Shown here in pieces: positions 36,259 to 45,388 of a stretch of DNA of 64,000 bases. The notes under the pieces are model-generated. The model searched no databases and was not told the origin of the DNA. It worked only from the letters and a program-made list of their open reading frames with translations. Both the position numbers and the translations under genes were made by a program. The DNA is from Synechococcus sp. ROS8604. Lineage in GTDB: Bacteria; Cyanobacteriota; Cyanobacteriia; PCC-6307; Cyanobiaceae. The stretch covers positions 2,542,001 to 2,606,000 of the forward strand of contig NZ_CP047946.1 of assembly GCF_014279655.1 (NCBI RefSeq). The letters run 5' to 3'. Position 1 is the stretch's first letter. Every line of letters starts with the position of its first letter.

Positions 36259-36415
36259 GAGAGAGCTTCATGAAGCTTTACGTTTGTGAGCCTAGAGGCC
36301 TTGGCTCTTTTTGCAGGGGCAACACAGCCGAGAAACTCATAGATGAGTGAAAATACCCAAGCCTCCGTTTCCAGCTCCTAGTGAGGAGAATGGAATCACA
36401 AACACTCTTTTATCT

Positions 36416-36679
36416 GTGTACGTCGTCGAATTAGCTCTTCGCATGAGCCCGATGCCTATCTCTGTTCAACGCAAGGAATCGGGAGATGCCGAATCTGTGT
36501 ATCAGCAGGTTCGGCAAGCCCTTGAGCAGGGACAGCCACGCTTGCTCGAGATGACCTGCGAAAAAGTAGAAGGCAAACGACTCAGCGTTCTAACGAGCGA
36601 CGTTTTAGCGGTTCAGATTTACGAGAAGACAGCAGCATCCGTGGGGAGCAAACGCCCAGGCTTTTCACTCGACAGCTAA
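36416..36679 (+). CDS. UPF0367 family protein
   Basis: 87 residues from GTG 36416, chosen because the family starts a short strand before the [10 protein letters not shown] motif. [26 protein letters not shown] and [13 protein letters not shown] are the other marks of UPF0367, a small soluble cyanobacterial family of unknown function. A frame to 36347 adds residues that look non-native. It is six bases before the ABC ATPase gene and likely shares its mRNA. Confidence 0.85.
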   Translation: MYVVELALRMSPMPISVQRKESGDAESVYQQVRQALEQGQPRLLEMTCEKVEGKRLSVLTSDVLAVQIYEKTAASVGSKRPGFSLDS

Positions 36680-36685
36680 ATCCCT

Positions 36686-37366
36686 GTGGGAACGGACACC
36701 AACGAGCGGGTTCTTCAGTTTGAAAGCGTGAGTTTTTGCTGGCCCTCTGGCACCCACGCTCTGGACCGCTGCAGCTTCAGCGTTCCAGGGCCAGGCCTTT
36801 GGATGCTTGTAGGGAGCAACGGCAGCGGAAAGAGCACTCTCTTTCGCATGATCGGAGGCTTGATCCAACCTCAGTCAGGACGAATGGACTGCAACGTCCA
36901 AACAGCCTTGGTGTTCCAAAATCCCGACCATCAACTGCTACTTCCCAGTTGCGGCAGCGATCTTCTCCTCAACCTTCCCCCCACGCTTGCCCCGGCCCTC
37001 AAACGAAAGCGGATCGCCCACCTGCTCGAACAGGTTGGGCTCGCCGGTATGGCTGGCCGCCAAATTCACACTTTGAGTGGAGGCCAAAAACAGCGCCTAG
37101 CGATTGCTGGTGCTCTAGCCAGCGAAGCCAAACTTCTGCTGCTTGATGAGCCCACAGCCCTGTTAGACCCATGCAGCCAAAGCTCTGTCCTGGCAACCGT
37201 TCAACAGCTTTGTCACCGCTCACTCAATCCACTCACAGCTCTTTGGATCACGCATCGACTGGATGAACTGGACCATGCTGACGGTGCAGCACTGATGGAA
37301 AAGGGCATGATTGGCCCCTGGGAAAAAGGCCTCGCCTTGCGCCGCACACTCAAGGCACTTGCCTAA
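36686..37366 (+). CDS. ABC transporter ATP-binding protein, EcfA/CbiO-like
   Basis: 226 residues from a GTG start. Walker A is GSNGSGKST (about 43-51), the Q-loop is VFQNPDHQLLLP, the signature LSGGQKQRLAIAGAL, Walker B KLLLLDEPT, and the switch His lies in WITHRLDEL. The NPDHQL pattern is typical of energy-coupling-factor and cobalt ATPases. No permease or substrate-binding gene adjoins it, so its membrane partner is elsewhere or unknown. Confidence 0.9.
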   Translation: MGTDTNERVLQFESVSFCWPSGTHALDRCSFSVPGPGLWMLVGSNGSGKSTLFRMIGGLIQPQSGRMDCNVQTALVFQNPDHQLLLPSCGSDLLLNLPPTLAPALKRKRIAHLLEQVGLAGMAGRQIHTLSGGQKQRLAIAGALASEAKLLLLDEPTALLDPCSQSSVLATVQQLCHRSLNPLTALWITHRLDELDHADGAALMEKGMIGPWEKGLALRRTLKALA

Positions 37367-37401
37367 GTCAGGGCCTGGCAGTTAAGGTCTTTTGGTCTCA
37401 A

Positions 37402-37473
37402 TCCTCGGTAGCTCAGCGGTAGAGCGGTCGACTGTTAATCGATTGGTCGCAGGTTCGAATCCCGCCCGGGGAG
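37402..37473 (+). tRNA. trnN: tRNA-Asn (GTT)
   Basis: A 72-base cloverleaf without an encoded CCA. The acceptor TCCTCGG pairs with CCGGGGA (one T-G pair), discriminator G. The D arm is GCTC...GAGC, and the anticodon arm GTCGA-CTGTTAA-TCGAT gives GTT. The T arm GCAGG-TTCGAAT-CCCGC has an A-C mismatch at pair 51-63. Confidence 0.95.
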
Positions 37474-37482
37474 TTTCAAACG

Positions 37483-37518
37483 AATGTCATCACCTTCACG
37501 GTGGTGACATTTTTTTTG
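37483..37518 (+). terminator. Rho-independent terminator after tRNA-Asn
   Basis: A 12-bp stem (AATGTCATCACC / GGTGGTGACATT, one wobble) with a five-base loop is followed by at least seven T. It ends the tRNA transcript. Confidence 0.92.
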
Positions 37519-37773
37519 CTTAGGCAGCAATGATTTTTCTTTATTCAGAAAAAACTGAAGCCCAGCATCCTCCAAATCAGAAGATTTCCTGTAGAGCCTT
37601 AGGCGTCAATCTCCGCGTTACTCCAGCAAAACCCAGTCAGGCATTCAATTTCCAGGGACATGCCAACCAAAAAAGCAAGCACCGGAATTCTGCACAAACA
37701 GGTTGATGTTGAGAGAATAACTCCTTAAAGACGCGGCCTTACCTCGTCCAACTGTTTTTTCGCCAGCATTTAG
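37519..37773 (+). promoter_or_regulatory. rpaA upstream region
   Basis: About 255 bases without a supported gene between the tRNA terminator and rpaA. TTGATG (about 37702) and TAAAGA (about 37725) with a 17-base gap could be a promoter, but this is weak. A 22-codon frame at 37660 has no clear ribosome site. Confidence 0.35.
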
Positions 37774-38574
37774 ATGAAGCCTTCCATCCTGCTGATCGAA
37801 GACGACAGGGACATGAGCGAACTGGTAGGCGGCCACTTAGAACACAGTGGTTTTGATGTTCAACGCGCCGACGACGGTATTAAGGGTCAGGCTCTCGCAC
37901 TGCAATACACCCCGGATTTAATCCTTCTAGATTTGATGCTGCCCAAGGTGGACGGGCTCACGCTCTGCCAACGACTACGCAGAGATGAAAGAACAGCTTC
38001 CATTCCCATCCTGATGTTGACAGCTTTAGGTGGCACGAAGGACAAGGTGAGCGGATTCAACTCAGGAGCTGATGATTACCTCACAAAACCCTTCGACCTC
38101 GAAGAGCTTCAAGCACGCGTGAAAGCGCTTCTGAGGCGTAGTAACAGAGCTCCTATCGGAACATCCGGGAATCATCACGAAATCCTTAGCTATGGACCGC
38201 TAACCCTGGTTCCGGAACGTTTTGAGGCCATTTGGTTCGATCATCCCGTCCGCCTCACCCACCTGGAATTCGAGCTTCTTCATTGCCTGCTCCAACGCCA
38301 TGGTCAAACGGTTGCCCCCTCGCTCATCCTTAAAGAGGTTTGGGGTTATGAGCCAGACGACGATATTGAAACGATTCGCGTTCACGTCCGTCACCTACGC
38401 ACCAAATTAGAACCAGACCCACGCAAGCCCCGTTTTATCAAAACGGTTTATGGAGCTGGGTACTGCCTTGAACTGCCCACCGGGTCTCAACTCGATGGAC
38501 TCCAAGATGTGCTCGCTCAAGCGCGCCAAGATCGAGAGCAAAAAGCTGAAGCCACGAATCGGGCCACCGCTTGA
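37774..38574 (+). CDS. rpaA: OmpR-type response regulator RpaA
   Basis: 266 residues. The receiver domain (about 1-120) has the acidic EDD pair at 9-11, phospho-acceptor Asp53 in LLDLMLP, and the KPF lysine. The DNA-binding domain (about 145-240) contains [16 protein letters not shown] and [22 protein letters not shown], very close to known RpaA. It then has [13 protein letters not shown] and a short polar tail. RpaA, phosphorylated by SasA, is the main output regulator of the circadian clock and influences phycobilisome association. The holB-tmk neighbours converge with it. Confidence 0.93.
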   Translation: MKPSILLIEDDRDMSELVGGHLEHSGFDVQRADDGIKGQALALQYTPDLILLDLMLPKVDGLTLCQRLRRDERTASIPILMLTALGGTKDKVSGFNSGADDYLTKPFDLEELQARVKALLRRSNRAPIGTSGNHHEILSYGPLTLVPERFEAIWFDHPVRLTHLEFELLHCLLQRHGQTVAPSLILKEVWGYEPDDDIETIRVHVRHLRTKLEPDPRKPRFIKTVYGAGYCLELPTGSQLDGLQDVLAQARQDREQKAEATNRATA

Positions 38575-38584
38575 TCTTGAGCGA

Positions 38585-39568
38585 TTAGAGCCCCATCAAA
38601 TCCAGAAACGTCACTTCCCAGGCCAATCTGGGTTGCACAAACGAAAGCAATTGAACGCGTAATTTCTCGAGTTTTCTGAGAATATGCCCGCTCTTTTGTT
38701 TCCTCCAATTGTGCTGCTGTAGCCAATTGATGAGCCAAAGCTGTTGCTCACCATCAAGGGCCTCAGTGAGATCACGGGCGAGTCCGAGGGCTTCAATCGG
38801 CTGGGTTGGCAAGGCGTGCAAACGTCCCATCAAATCGGCAGAAACCCGGGACCACTGCTTGACATGACCCAGTAGCGCGCCTGGAGAGCCCCCAGCCATT
38901 GCAACCAACTCAGGCTGCATGAGCGCTTGCTTTGCCGACTCTTGGTCGACTTCAGCGGGCAAACGCTGGAGCACGGACTGCATGTCTTCCACACTTAGCT
39001 GGATCAATCGAATCAACTGACAGCGGGAACGAATCGTTGAGAGCAACCGTTCAGGAGCCGCTGACAACAAAATCAACACTCCATGGCCTGGTTCCTCAAG
39101 AGTTTTGAGCAGAGCATTCGCGGCGGCTTCCGCCATCGCTTCAGGCTCCTCAAGCACAACAAGACCTCGCGACGACTCCAGAGGTTGGCGTGACAAGAAA
39201 CGACTGATGTCGCGAATCTGATCCAACCTCACAAGGGGAGGGGTTCGCCGACTCACGCCGGCCTCTTCAGCTTCAGAGCGGGAGAGCAAACGTCCCTGAT
39301 GGCTGTAGCTGGGTTCGACCCAGAGGAGATCAGGGTGGTTGCGCTCTGCCAAGCGACGCCGCTGGCGCGGATTGCACTGGCCTTCACTGAGCACACCCTC
39401 GAGGAATCTCAAAACAGCCAGGCGACGGCCTACGCCTTCTGGACCAGCGAAGAGATAGGCAGGAGCGAGGCGGTCTTGCTGCAGAGCTGCCCTTAAAAGG
39501 GTCTCAGCTAGAGGCTGGCCCACCAAATCAGCAAACAGATCTTGCTCTTCGCGCAACACCTGGCTCAT
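38585..39568 (-). CDS. holB: DNA polymerase III delta' subunit
   Basis: 327 residues from ATG 39568, which overlaps the tmk stop (ATGA). It has the clamp-loader AAA+ core: DLVGQPLAETLLRAAL, YLFAGPEGVGRRLAVLRFLEG in the Walker A position, and a VVLEEPEAMAEAAANALLKTLEEPG stretch matching sensor/Walker B. IRSRCQLIRL is the SRC motif. The P-loop and zinc cysteines are degenerate, as often in delta'. It serves replication in the clamp loader. Confidence 0.9.
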   Translation of the reverse strand: MSQVLREEQDLFADLVGQPLAETLLRAALQQDRLAPAYLFAGPEGVGRRLAVLRFLEGVLSEGQCNPRQRRRLAERNHPDLLWVEPSYSHQGRLLSRSEAEEAGVSRRTPPLVRLDQIRDISRFLSRQPLESSRGLVVLEEPEAMAEAAANALLKTLEEPGHGVLILLSAAPERLLSTIRSRCQLIRLIQLSVEDMQSVLQRLPAEVDQESAKQALMQPELVAMAGGSPGALLGHVKQWSRVSADLMGRLHALPTQPIEALGLARDLTEALDGEQQLWLINWLQQHNWRKQKSGHILRKLEKLRVQLLSFVQPRLAWEVTFLDLMGL

Positions 39569-40215
39569 GGCTGCCAAGCTGCCGCCCGGGTGAGCAAGGC
39601 GGTTTGAATCGCCTCCGCAACCTCCAGAAGCGGACGGTCAGCCACAACCGACACCCAGCCTCGCGTCTTAGCCAAATCAGAGAAACCCTTGGCAACGCGT
39701 TCTAAGAAAGCAAAACCTTCTGCTTCCATTCGGTCTTCCTCACGACTTCCGCGGCGCTGAACGCTCAATTCCAAAGGGAGATCAAGCCAGATCGTCATGT
39801 CGGGGCTGAGCCCTCGCGTGGCAATGCGTTCAAGCTCAGTGATAAGCACACGGTCGAGACTTCGTCCATATCCCTGGTACGCCATCGTCGATCCCGTGAA
39901 CCGATCACTGAGCACCCAATCACCCCTCTCCAAAGCAGGCTGAATGACTCGGTCCACATGTTGGGCACGATCCGCTGCATACATCAACAACTCTGCTGTT
40001 GGCCCCGGGTCAGCATCTTGAGGGGGGTGGAGCAGAAGCTCACGCAGGCTTGTCCCCAAGGCCGTTCCTCCCGGTTCTCGAGTGACAATCAGCTGAGACC
40101 CCGCGGGCATCAGTCCGCTCGTCGGGAGCCAACTCGATAGCTGCTGAAGCTGGGTGGTTTTGCCACAACCATCAATGCCTTCCAGCACCAGCAGTCGTCC
40201 CTTGCTCCTGCCCAT
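39565..40215 (-). CDS. tmk: Thymidylate kinase
   Basis: 216 residues. The P-loop GIDGCGKTTQ lies at 13-22, the DR(F/Y) motif as LSDRFTGSTMAYQG, and the dTMP-binding TREPGG at about residue 46. LDLPLELSVQRRGSREEDRMEAEG is the lid. The enzyme makes dTDP from dTMP. It is translationally coupled to holB downstream and starts three bases after the copper ATPase stop, so the three genes may form one operon. Confidence 0.95.
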   Translation of the reverse strand: MGRSKGRLLVLEGIDGCGKTTQLQQLSSWLPTSGLMPAGSQLIVTREPGGTALGTSLRELLLHPPQDADPGPTAELLMYAADRAQHVDRVIQPALERGDWVLSDRFTGSTMAYQGYGRSLDRVLITELERIATRGLSPDMTIWLDLPLELSVQRRGSREEDRMEAEGFAFLERVAKGFSDLAKTRGWVSVVADRPLLEVAEAIQTALLTRAAAWQP

Positions 40216-40217
40216 GG

Positions 40218-42563
40218 TTAACGAAGCCGCAGGCTGAGGGCATTCAGCACAACTGACACCGAGCTAAAGGCCATAAGCAACGCTGCTAAGGGCGGGGACA
40301 GGAGAAGTCCAAAGCCGGGCAGAAGCACACCAGCCGCAATCGGCAAAGCAATGAGGTTGTAACCAAAAGCCCAAATCAAGTTCTGACGGATCTTGGACAT
40401 CGTTCGCTTCGCCAAGCAAAGGGCCTCTGGCACCGCTTCAAGCCGGTCACCAAGCAGCACAAGATCAGCCGTGTCCTGAGCGATTTGAGTGCCAGTGCCG
40501 ACGGCGATGCCAAGGTCGGCTGCCGCCAAGGCGGGGGCATCGTTAATGCCGTCACCGACCATCGCCACAGCTCCCTGCTCGCGCAAAAGCTCAAGCCGTT
40601 CAAGCTTTTGATGCGGCAAGAGCTGCCAAGCCAGATCAGAGTCCGCAAAGCCAAGCTCACGTCCCACCCGTTCCACGGTCTGGCGACGGTCTCCACTCAG
40701 CATCGCGACGGACTGGCCCTGATCTCGTAAACGCTGGATCGCGAGCGATGCATCCGGGCGAAGTCGATCGTCGACGGTGACGAGACCCAGTGGATTTTCA
40801 GCCAAAGCAACAGCCACTAACGACTGCCCACGCTGGACAGCCGAATCGAGCGTTTGTTGCTGTTGCTCCGTCCAGGACACCCCTTGATCCCGCAGCCATT
40901 CCGGAGAACCAACGCGGACCAGACCTTCCACTCCCTGCAAACGACCTTCCATCCCCGCACCCGGAGTGGTGCGGCTGGACTCAACCCCGAGAAGAGGCAG
41001 CTGAAGTCGTTGTGCCTCCTGCAACAGCGCGTGGGCCAGTGGATGACGGCTCGTCTGCTCAAGACTGGCAGCCAGCTGAAGCGTTTGAGGAGGATCTTCG
41101 CTGGCTAATACCGAATCAACCAGGGGTCGCCCGAGCGTGAGCGTGCCCGTCTTATCGAACACCATGCGCTGCACGGAGGCTGCCAGCTCGATCACATCTC
41201 CTCCTCGAAACAACCAGCCCTGCTTCGCGGCCAAGCCTGACGAGACGGTGATCACGGTGGGAGTGGCCAATCCCAAAGCACAAGGGCAAGCCACCACAAG
41301 CACCGCAATGGAGAGTTGGAGAGCGAGACCAAGAGGCGTCTCAGCTCCCGCACCAAGAGAGCCATGGAGACCATGCGCATGGCCGTGATCCATCAAGGCC
41401 ACAGGGACATCAAGGACCTGAGGCCAAAGACGACAACCGACCTGCCACCAAAACAGGAACGTGAGAATGGCAAAACTCACCACCGCATAACAAAACTGGC
41501 CGGCTACACGATCGGCAAGCCCCTGAATCGGCGCTTTTCTTGCCTGGGCTTGCTCCACCAAATCAATGATCCGAGCCAGAGCGGTTTCACGACCAATCCG
41601 CTGCACCTCAACCATCAGGGTGGCTTCCAGATTTAGGCTGCCGGAACTGAGCTCAGCGCCTGGAGAAGCATCCAGCGGTAAGGGTTCACCCGTCAGGCTG
41701 GAAAGATCCACAGCCGAATGCCCCTCACGCACGATTCCATCCACCGGGACGCGGTCGCCGGCCAAAAGCTGAACACGCTCTCCTGGGCGCAGCGCCGAAA
41801 CGGGCACCTCACGGATCGTGCCATCGTCCATCAACAGGCGCGCCACATCAGGCTGGAGAGCCGCTAAGTCCTGCAGCGCCCGGCCCGTGCGGCGGCGCGC
41901 CCGCTCTTCCAGAAAGCGGCCGAGCAACACAAAGCCCAGGAGCATGACCGGCTCGTTAAAGAAGCAGGGCCAACCCACCTGAGGCCAAACCAAAGCGACC
42001 AAGCTGGCCAGGTAGGCACTTCCAACACCAAGGCTCACCAAGGTGTCCATCGTTGGCACCCCCATGCGGGCGGATCGCCATCCAGCGATCAGGATGGGTC
42101 GCCCAGGCCCCACCAAAGCAACCGTGGCCAAGCCGGCGTGAAAAGGAAGCGAACCAAGAGGTGGAACGTGGACGGTTCCGGCTTCAGCCAGGTGCCCCAC
42201 CACGGACAACACGAGCAGGACAAGAGCAACGATTAATTGACGCCACTGCTGCCACCACCCCCAGCTGCGATCAACCTCAACCGATGAACCGAACGCATTC
42301 ATCTCTCGAGGATGGGCACTGAAACCTCGCGCCGTTAAAGCCTCTACGACGCCATCAAGATCAGCAACGGCATCGTCTTCAAAGCGAAGCCAAGCGCTCC
42401 GCGTGACCAGGTTGACACTGGCTTCACACACCCCGGGTTGATCCAGAAGCGTGCGCTCAACCGAACGCACACAACCACCGCACTTCATGCCTTCCACGTC
42501 TAGAAGCATCGTGGGGGGCGACTTTGTGGCGTGAGCGGAATTTGTCACAACTGCAGAACGCAT
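40218..42563 (-). CDS. Copper-transporting P1B-type ATPase
   Basis: 781 residues from ATG 42563. A heavy-metal-associated domain (about 19-85) has the GMKCGGC metal site. Eight membrane helices follow, with the CPC ion site in VVACPCALGLATP. DKTGTLT holds the phosphorylated Asp, HP is in SRHPLAHAL, and GDGINDAPALA is the hinge. A His-rich stretch (MDHGHAHGLHG) precedes helix 6. Cyanobacteria use two such pumps, CtaA and PacS, to supply plastocyanin. Which one this is cannot be settled here. Confidence 0.92.
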   Translation of the reverse strand: MRSAVVTNSAHATKSPPTMLLDVEGMKCGGCVRSVERTLLDQPGVCEASVNLVTRSAWLRFEDDAVADLDGVVEALTARGFSAHPREMNAFGSSVEVDRSWGWWQQWRQLIVALVLLVLSVVGHLAEAGTVHVPPLGSLPFHAGLATVALVGPGRPILIAGWRSARMGVPTMDTLVSLGVGSAYLASLVALVWPQVGWPCFFNEPVMLLGFVLLGRFLEERARRRTGRALQDLAALQPDVARLLMDDGTIREVPVSALRPGERVQLLAGDRVPVDGIVREGHSAVDLSSLTGEPLPLDASPGAELSSGSLNLEATLMVEVQRIGRETALARIIDLVEQAQARKAPIQGLADRVAGQFCYAVVSFAILTFLFWWQVGCRLWPQVLDVPVALMDHGHAHGLHGSLGAGAETPLGLALQLSIAVLVVACPCALGLATPTVITVSSGLAAKQGWLFRGGDVIELAASVQRMVFDKTGTLTLGRPLVDSVLASEDPPQTLQLAASLEQTSRHPLAHALLQEAQRLQLPLLGVESSRTTPGAGMEGRLQGVEGLVRVGSPEWLRDQGVSWTEQQQQTLDSAVQRGQSLVAVALAENPLGLVTVDDRLRPDASLAIQRLRDQGQSVAMLSGDRRQTVERVGRELGFADSDLAWQLLPHQKLERLELLREQGAVAMVGDGINDAPALAAADLGIAVGTGTQIAQDTADLVLLGDRLEAVPEALCLAKRTMSKIRQNLIWAFGYNLIALPIAAGVLLPGFGLLLSPPLAALLMAFSSVSVVLNALSLRLR

Positions 42564-42627
42564 CAAAGAACGCTAGGCAGGGCTGCTGATTCCAGTCAGG
42601 ATGGAGTCACACCTTTTTTGGCTTCCT

Positions 42628-43149
42628 GTGCCGCGCAGCAACCGAAACGACAATTTTATCGACAAAAGCTTCACGGTCATGGCCGATCTGATCGTGAAGC
42701 TACTGCCGATTAATGCACGCGCCAAAGAAGCTTATGTGTATTACCGCGACGGGCTCTCGGCCCAGAACGACGGTGATTACGCCGAAGCCTTGGAAAACTA
42801 CGAGGAAAGCCTGAAGCTTGAGGAAAATGCGATCGACCGAGGCGAGACCCTGAAAAACATCGCCATCATTTATATGAGCAATGGCGAAGAAGATCGAGCG
42901 CTAGAGACGTACCAAAAGGCCTTGGATGAGAACCCCAAGCAACCATCGTGCCTGAAAAACATGGGCCTCATTTATGAGAAACGCGGCCGCACGGCGGAAG
43001 AAGAGGGGCGTCGTGATGATGCTGACGGCTGGTTTGACCTTGCCGCAGACGTTTGGACCCAAGCCGTCAGGCTCAATCCAGGTGGCTATCTCGATATCGA
43101 GAACTGGCTGAAATCAACCGGACGCAGCAACGTCGACGTGTATTTCTGA
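42628..43149 (+). CDS. ycf3: Photosystem I assembly protein Ycf3
   Basis: 173 residues from GTG 42628, chosen because the family begins (M)[15 protein letters not shown], here [15 protein letters not shown]. An ATG nine codons upstream gives a less family-like N-terminus. Three TPR units are visible ([68 protein letters not shown]). Ycf3 is a thylakoid-associated chaperone that assembles PsaA/PsaB. It is divergent from the copper ATPase and convergent with radA. Confidence 0.94.
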   Translation: MPRSNRNDNFIDKSFTVMADLIVKLLPINARAKEAYVYYRDGLSAQNDGDYAEALENYEESLKLEENAIDRGETLKNIAIIYMSNGEEDRALETYQKALDENPKQPSCLKNMGLIYEKRGRTAEEEGRRDDADGWFDLAADVWTQAVRLNPGGYLDIENWLKSTGRSNVDVYF

Positions 43150-43152
43150 AGG

Positions 43153-44550
43153 TCACGCTTGGTCATCGGCAGGATTCACACCCAAAGCAAGGACAAGCGC
43201 TTCCGTGATCGAGCCCGCTTCGTGCAGCTCCAAGTTCAAGATGGCTTCCCCCGTTGCAAGTCCGCAACCTTTCGGCACCACCGCTCGTCTGAATCCAAGA
43301 CGAACGGCCTCTTGCAAGCGCAACTCCAGCTGACCAACAGGCCTGAGCTGACCACCAAGACCAAGTTCACCGAGGAGGACGGTGCCTGCCGGCAAAATGA
43401 GATCGCGATAACTAGCTACAACGGCCGCAGCTACGCCCAAATCGGCCGCTGGCTCCTCCACATCGAGACCACCCGCCACAGCGAGGTAGCAGTCAAAACG
43501 CGACAAGGGCAGGCCCATGTGCTTTTCGAGCACAGCCAAAATTTGATGCAAACGATTCACGGCAATCCCTGTGGCCGTCCGCCTTGGGCTCGCATAGCTC
43601 GTCGTACTTACAAGGGCCTGAAGATCCACAACAAGAGGCCTGGTGCCCTCACAGGCCACGATCGTGGCCACTCCGCTGGCCTCATCTCCACTCAGGAACA
43701 ACTCACTCGGGTTATTGACCTCCACAAGACCTTGGCCCTGCATTTCGAAGACGCCAAGTTCATGGGTGGCACCAAAGCGATTTTTAACCGCACGAAGGAG
43801 TCGATGACTGGCAAAACGATCCCCCTCGAAGGTGAGCACGGCATCGACCAAATGCTCGAGAACCTTCGGTCCTGCCAACATTCCCTCTTTGGTGACATGA
43901 CCGACAAGCAACAAAGCCGTGTTTTGACGTTTGGCTAAGCGCTGCAGAGAGGCGGCGCATTCGCGCACCTGAGCCACAGATCCGGGAGCGCTCGACAAAT
44001 TGGCGTCATGCAGGGCCTGAATGCTGTCGATAATCGCCACATCGGGCCGCAGAGCCTCGAGCTCTTCCAACACCAACTCCAGATCTGTTTCAGCAAGCAA
44101 CTGGAGCCCTTCACTCTCTCCTCCCAAACGCAACCAGCGCAACTTCACCTGCTGGGCTGATTCCTCAGCGCTGACATACAAAACGGAAAGTCGGTTGGCC
44201 ATCACCGATGCGCTTTGCAGCAACAGCGTGCTTTTGCCAATCCCTGGGTCACCTCCCACAAGCACGAGCGAACCGGGCACAACGCCTCCGCCCAACACCC
44301 GATCTAATTCTGGGTAGCCACTCTCAAGGCGTTGAATCGGCCGATCACCCAGATCGGCCATGGCGGTGGAACGTCGCGCCACTGGAGCCGCTGCTGACTC
44401 AGCAGGAGCGCGTCTACGCCGACCGTCCTGTTTCGGAGCGGATTGCTCGACGAGGGAATTCCAGCTCCCGCAACTGCTGCAGCGGCCAAAAAACTGCCGC
44501 GTCTGCGCACCACAGCTCTGGCAAACGAAGACTGAAGAGGGTCGGGACAC
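43153..44550 (-). CDS. radA: DNA repair protein RadA
   Basis: 465 residues from a GTG start. Zinc finger CQSCG...CSSCG (Cys10, 13, 24, 27), then a RecA-like ATPase with Walker A GGDPGIGKST, the RadA-specific KNRFGATHELGVFEM motif, and a C-terminal Lon-like domain (YLAVAGGLDVEEPAADLGVAAAV). RadA drives branch migration in recombinational repair. It is divergent from rpaB with about 90 bases between the starts. Confidence 0.95.
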   Translation of the reverse strand: MSRPSSVFVCQSCGAQTRQFFGRCSSCGSWNSLVEQSAPKQDGRRRRAPAESAAAPVARRSTAMADLGDRPIQRLESGYPELDRVLGGGVVPGSLVLVGGDPGIGKSTLLLQSASVMANRLSVLYVSAEESAQQVKLRWLRLGGESEGLQLLAETDLELVLEELEALRPDVAIIDSIQALHDANLSSAPGSVAQVRECAASLQRLAKRQNTALLLVGHVTKEGMLAGPKVLEHLVDAVLTFEGDRFASHRLLRAVKNRFGATHELGVFEMQGQGLVEVNNPSELFLSGDEASGVATIVACEGTRPLVVDLQALVSTTSYASPRRTATGIAVNRLHQILAVLEKHMGLPLSRFDCYLAVAGGLDVEEPAADLGVAAAVVASYRDLILPAGTVLLGELGLGGQLRPVGQLELRLQEAVRLGFRRAVVPKGCGLATGEAILNLELHEAGSITEALVLALGVNPADDQA

Positions 44551-44641
44551 GTCGAACTATGAAGAAAGTTGGCTTTCGGTGAATGAACGGGGCCTCCGTC
44601 CACTTATCTGTAGCCAATACCTGTACGAAATAAGTTCGGAT

Positions 44642-45388
44642 ATGACGGCCACAGCCGCCAGCAAGGAAACGATTCTGGTTGTCGACGACGAGGCCAGTAT
44701 TCGACGCATTCTGGAAACTCGTCTGTCGATGATTGGTTATAACGTTGTAACCGCCTGCGACGGCACTGAAGCTCTCGAAAGCTTTGAACAGTGCAATCCA
44801 GACCTGGTGGTCTTGGACGTGATGATGCCCAAGCTGGACGGCTATGGCGTCTGCCAAGAATTGCGCAAGGAGTCGGATGTTCCGATCGTGATGCTCACCG
44901 CCTTGGGTGACGTTGCAGACAGGATTACTGGCCTTGAGCTCGGTGCTGACGACTATGTCGTCAAACCGTTCAGTCCCAAAGAGCTAGAAGCAAGAATCCG
45001 CTGCGTTCTTCGCCGCGTTGAGAAAGAACAGGTGGCTGGCATCCCCAACTCTGGGGTGATTCAAGTCGCCGATCTCCGCATCGACACCAATAAGCGTCAA
45101 GTGTTCCGTGCGGATGAACGCATCCGCCTCACCGGAATGGAGTTCAGTCTCCTCGAACTGCTCGTGGGTCGCTCTGGCGAACCATTCAGCCGCGGTGAAA
45201 TCTTGAAGGATGTGTGGGGATATACACCTGAGCGTCACGTGGACACGAGGGTCGTGGATGTTCATATCTCACGGCTTCGCTCCAAACTCGAAGACGATCC
45301 GGCCAATCCCGAGCTGATCCTGACGGCTCGGGGAACCGGTTACTTGTTCCAGCGCATCATCGATTCCGTTGCACCCGAAGGATCCTGA
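44642..45388 (+). CDS. rpaB: OmpR-type response regulator RpaB
   Basis: 248 residues from ATG 44642; the longer open frame upstream is antisense to radA. The receiver has the VVDDE acidic pair and phospho-Asp59 in VVLDVMMPKLDGYG, then LGADDYVVKPFSPKELEARI. The winged-helix domain (about 140-240) has FRADERIRLTGMEFSLLELL and KDVWGYTPERHVDTRVVDVHISRLRSKLE. RpaB is the essential partner of histidine kinase NblS/Hik33 that binds HLR1 sites of high-light genes. plsX begins inside its 3' end. Confidence 0.94.
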   Translation: MTATAASKETILVVDDEASIRRILETRLSMIGYNVVTACDGTEALESFEQCNPDLVVLDVMMPKLDGYGVCQELRKESDVPIVMLTALGDVADRITGLELGADDYVVKPFSPKELEARIRCVLRRVEKEQVAGIPNSGVIQVADLRIDTNKRQVFRADERIRLTGMEFSLLELLVGRSGEPFSRGEILKDVWGYTPERHVDTRVVDVHISRLRSKLEDDPANPELILTARGTGYLFQRIIDSVAPEGS

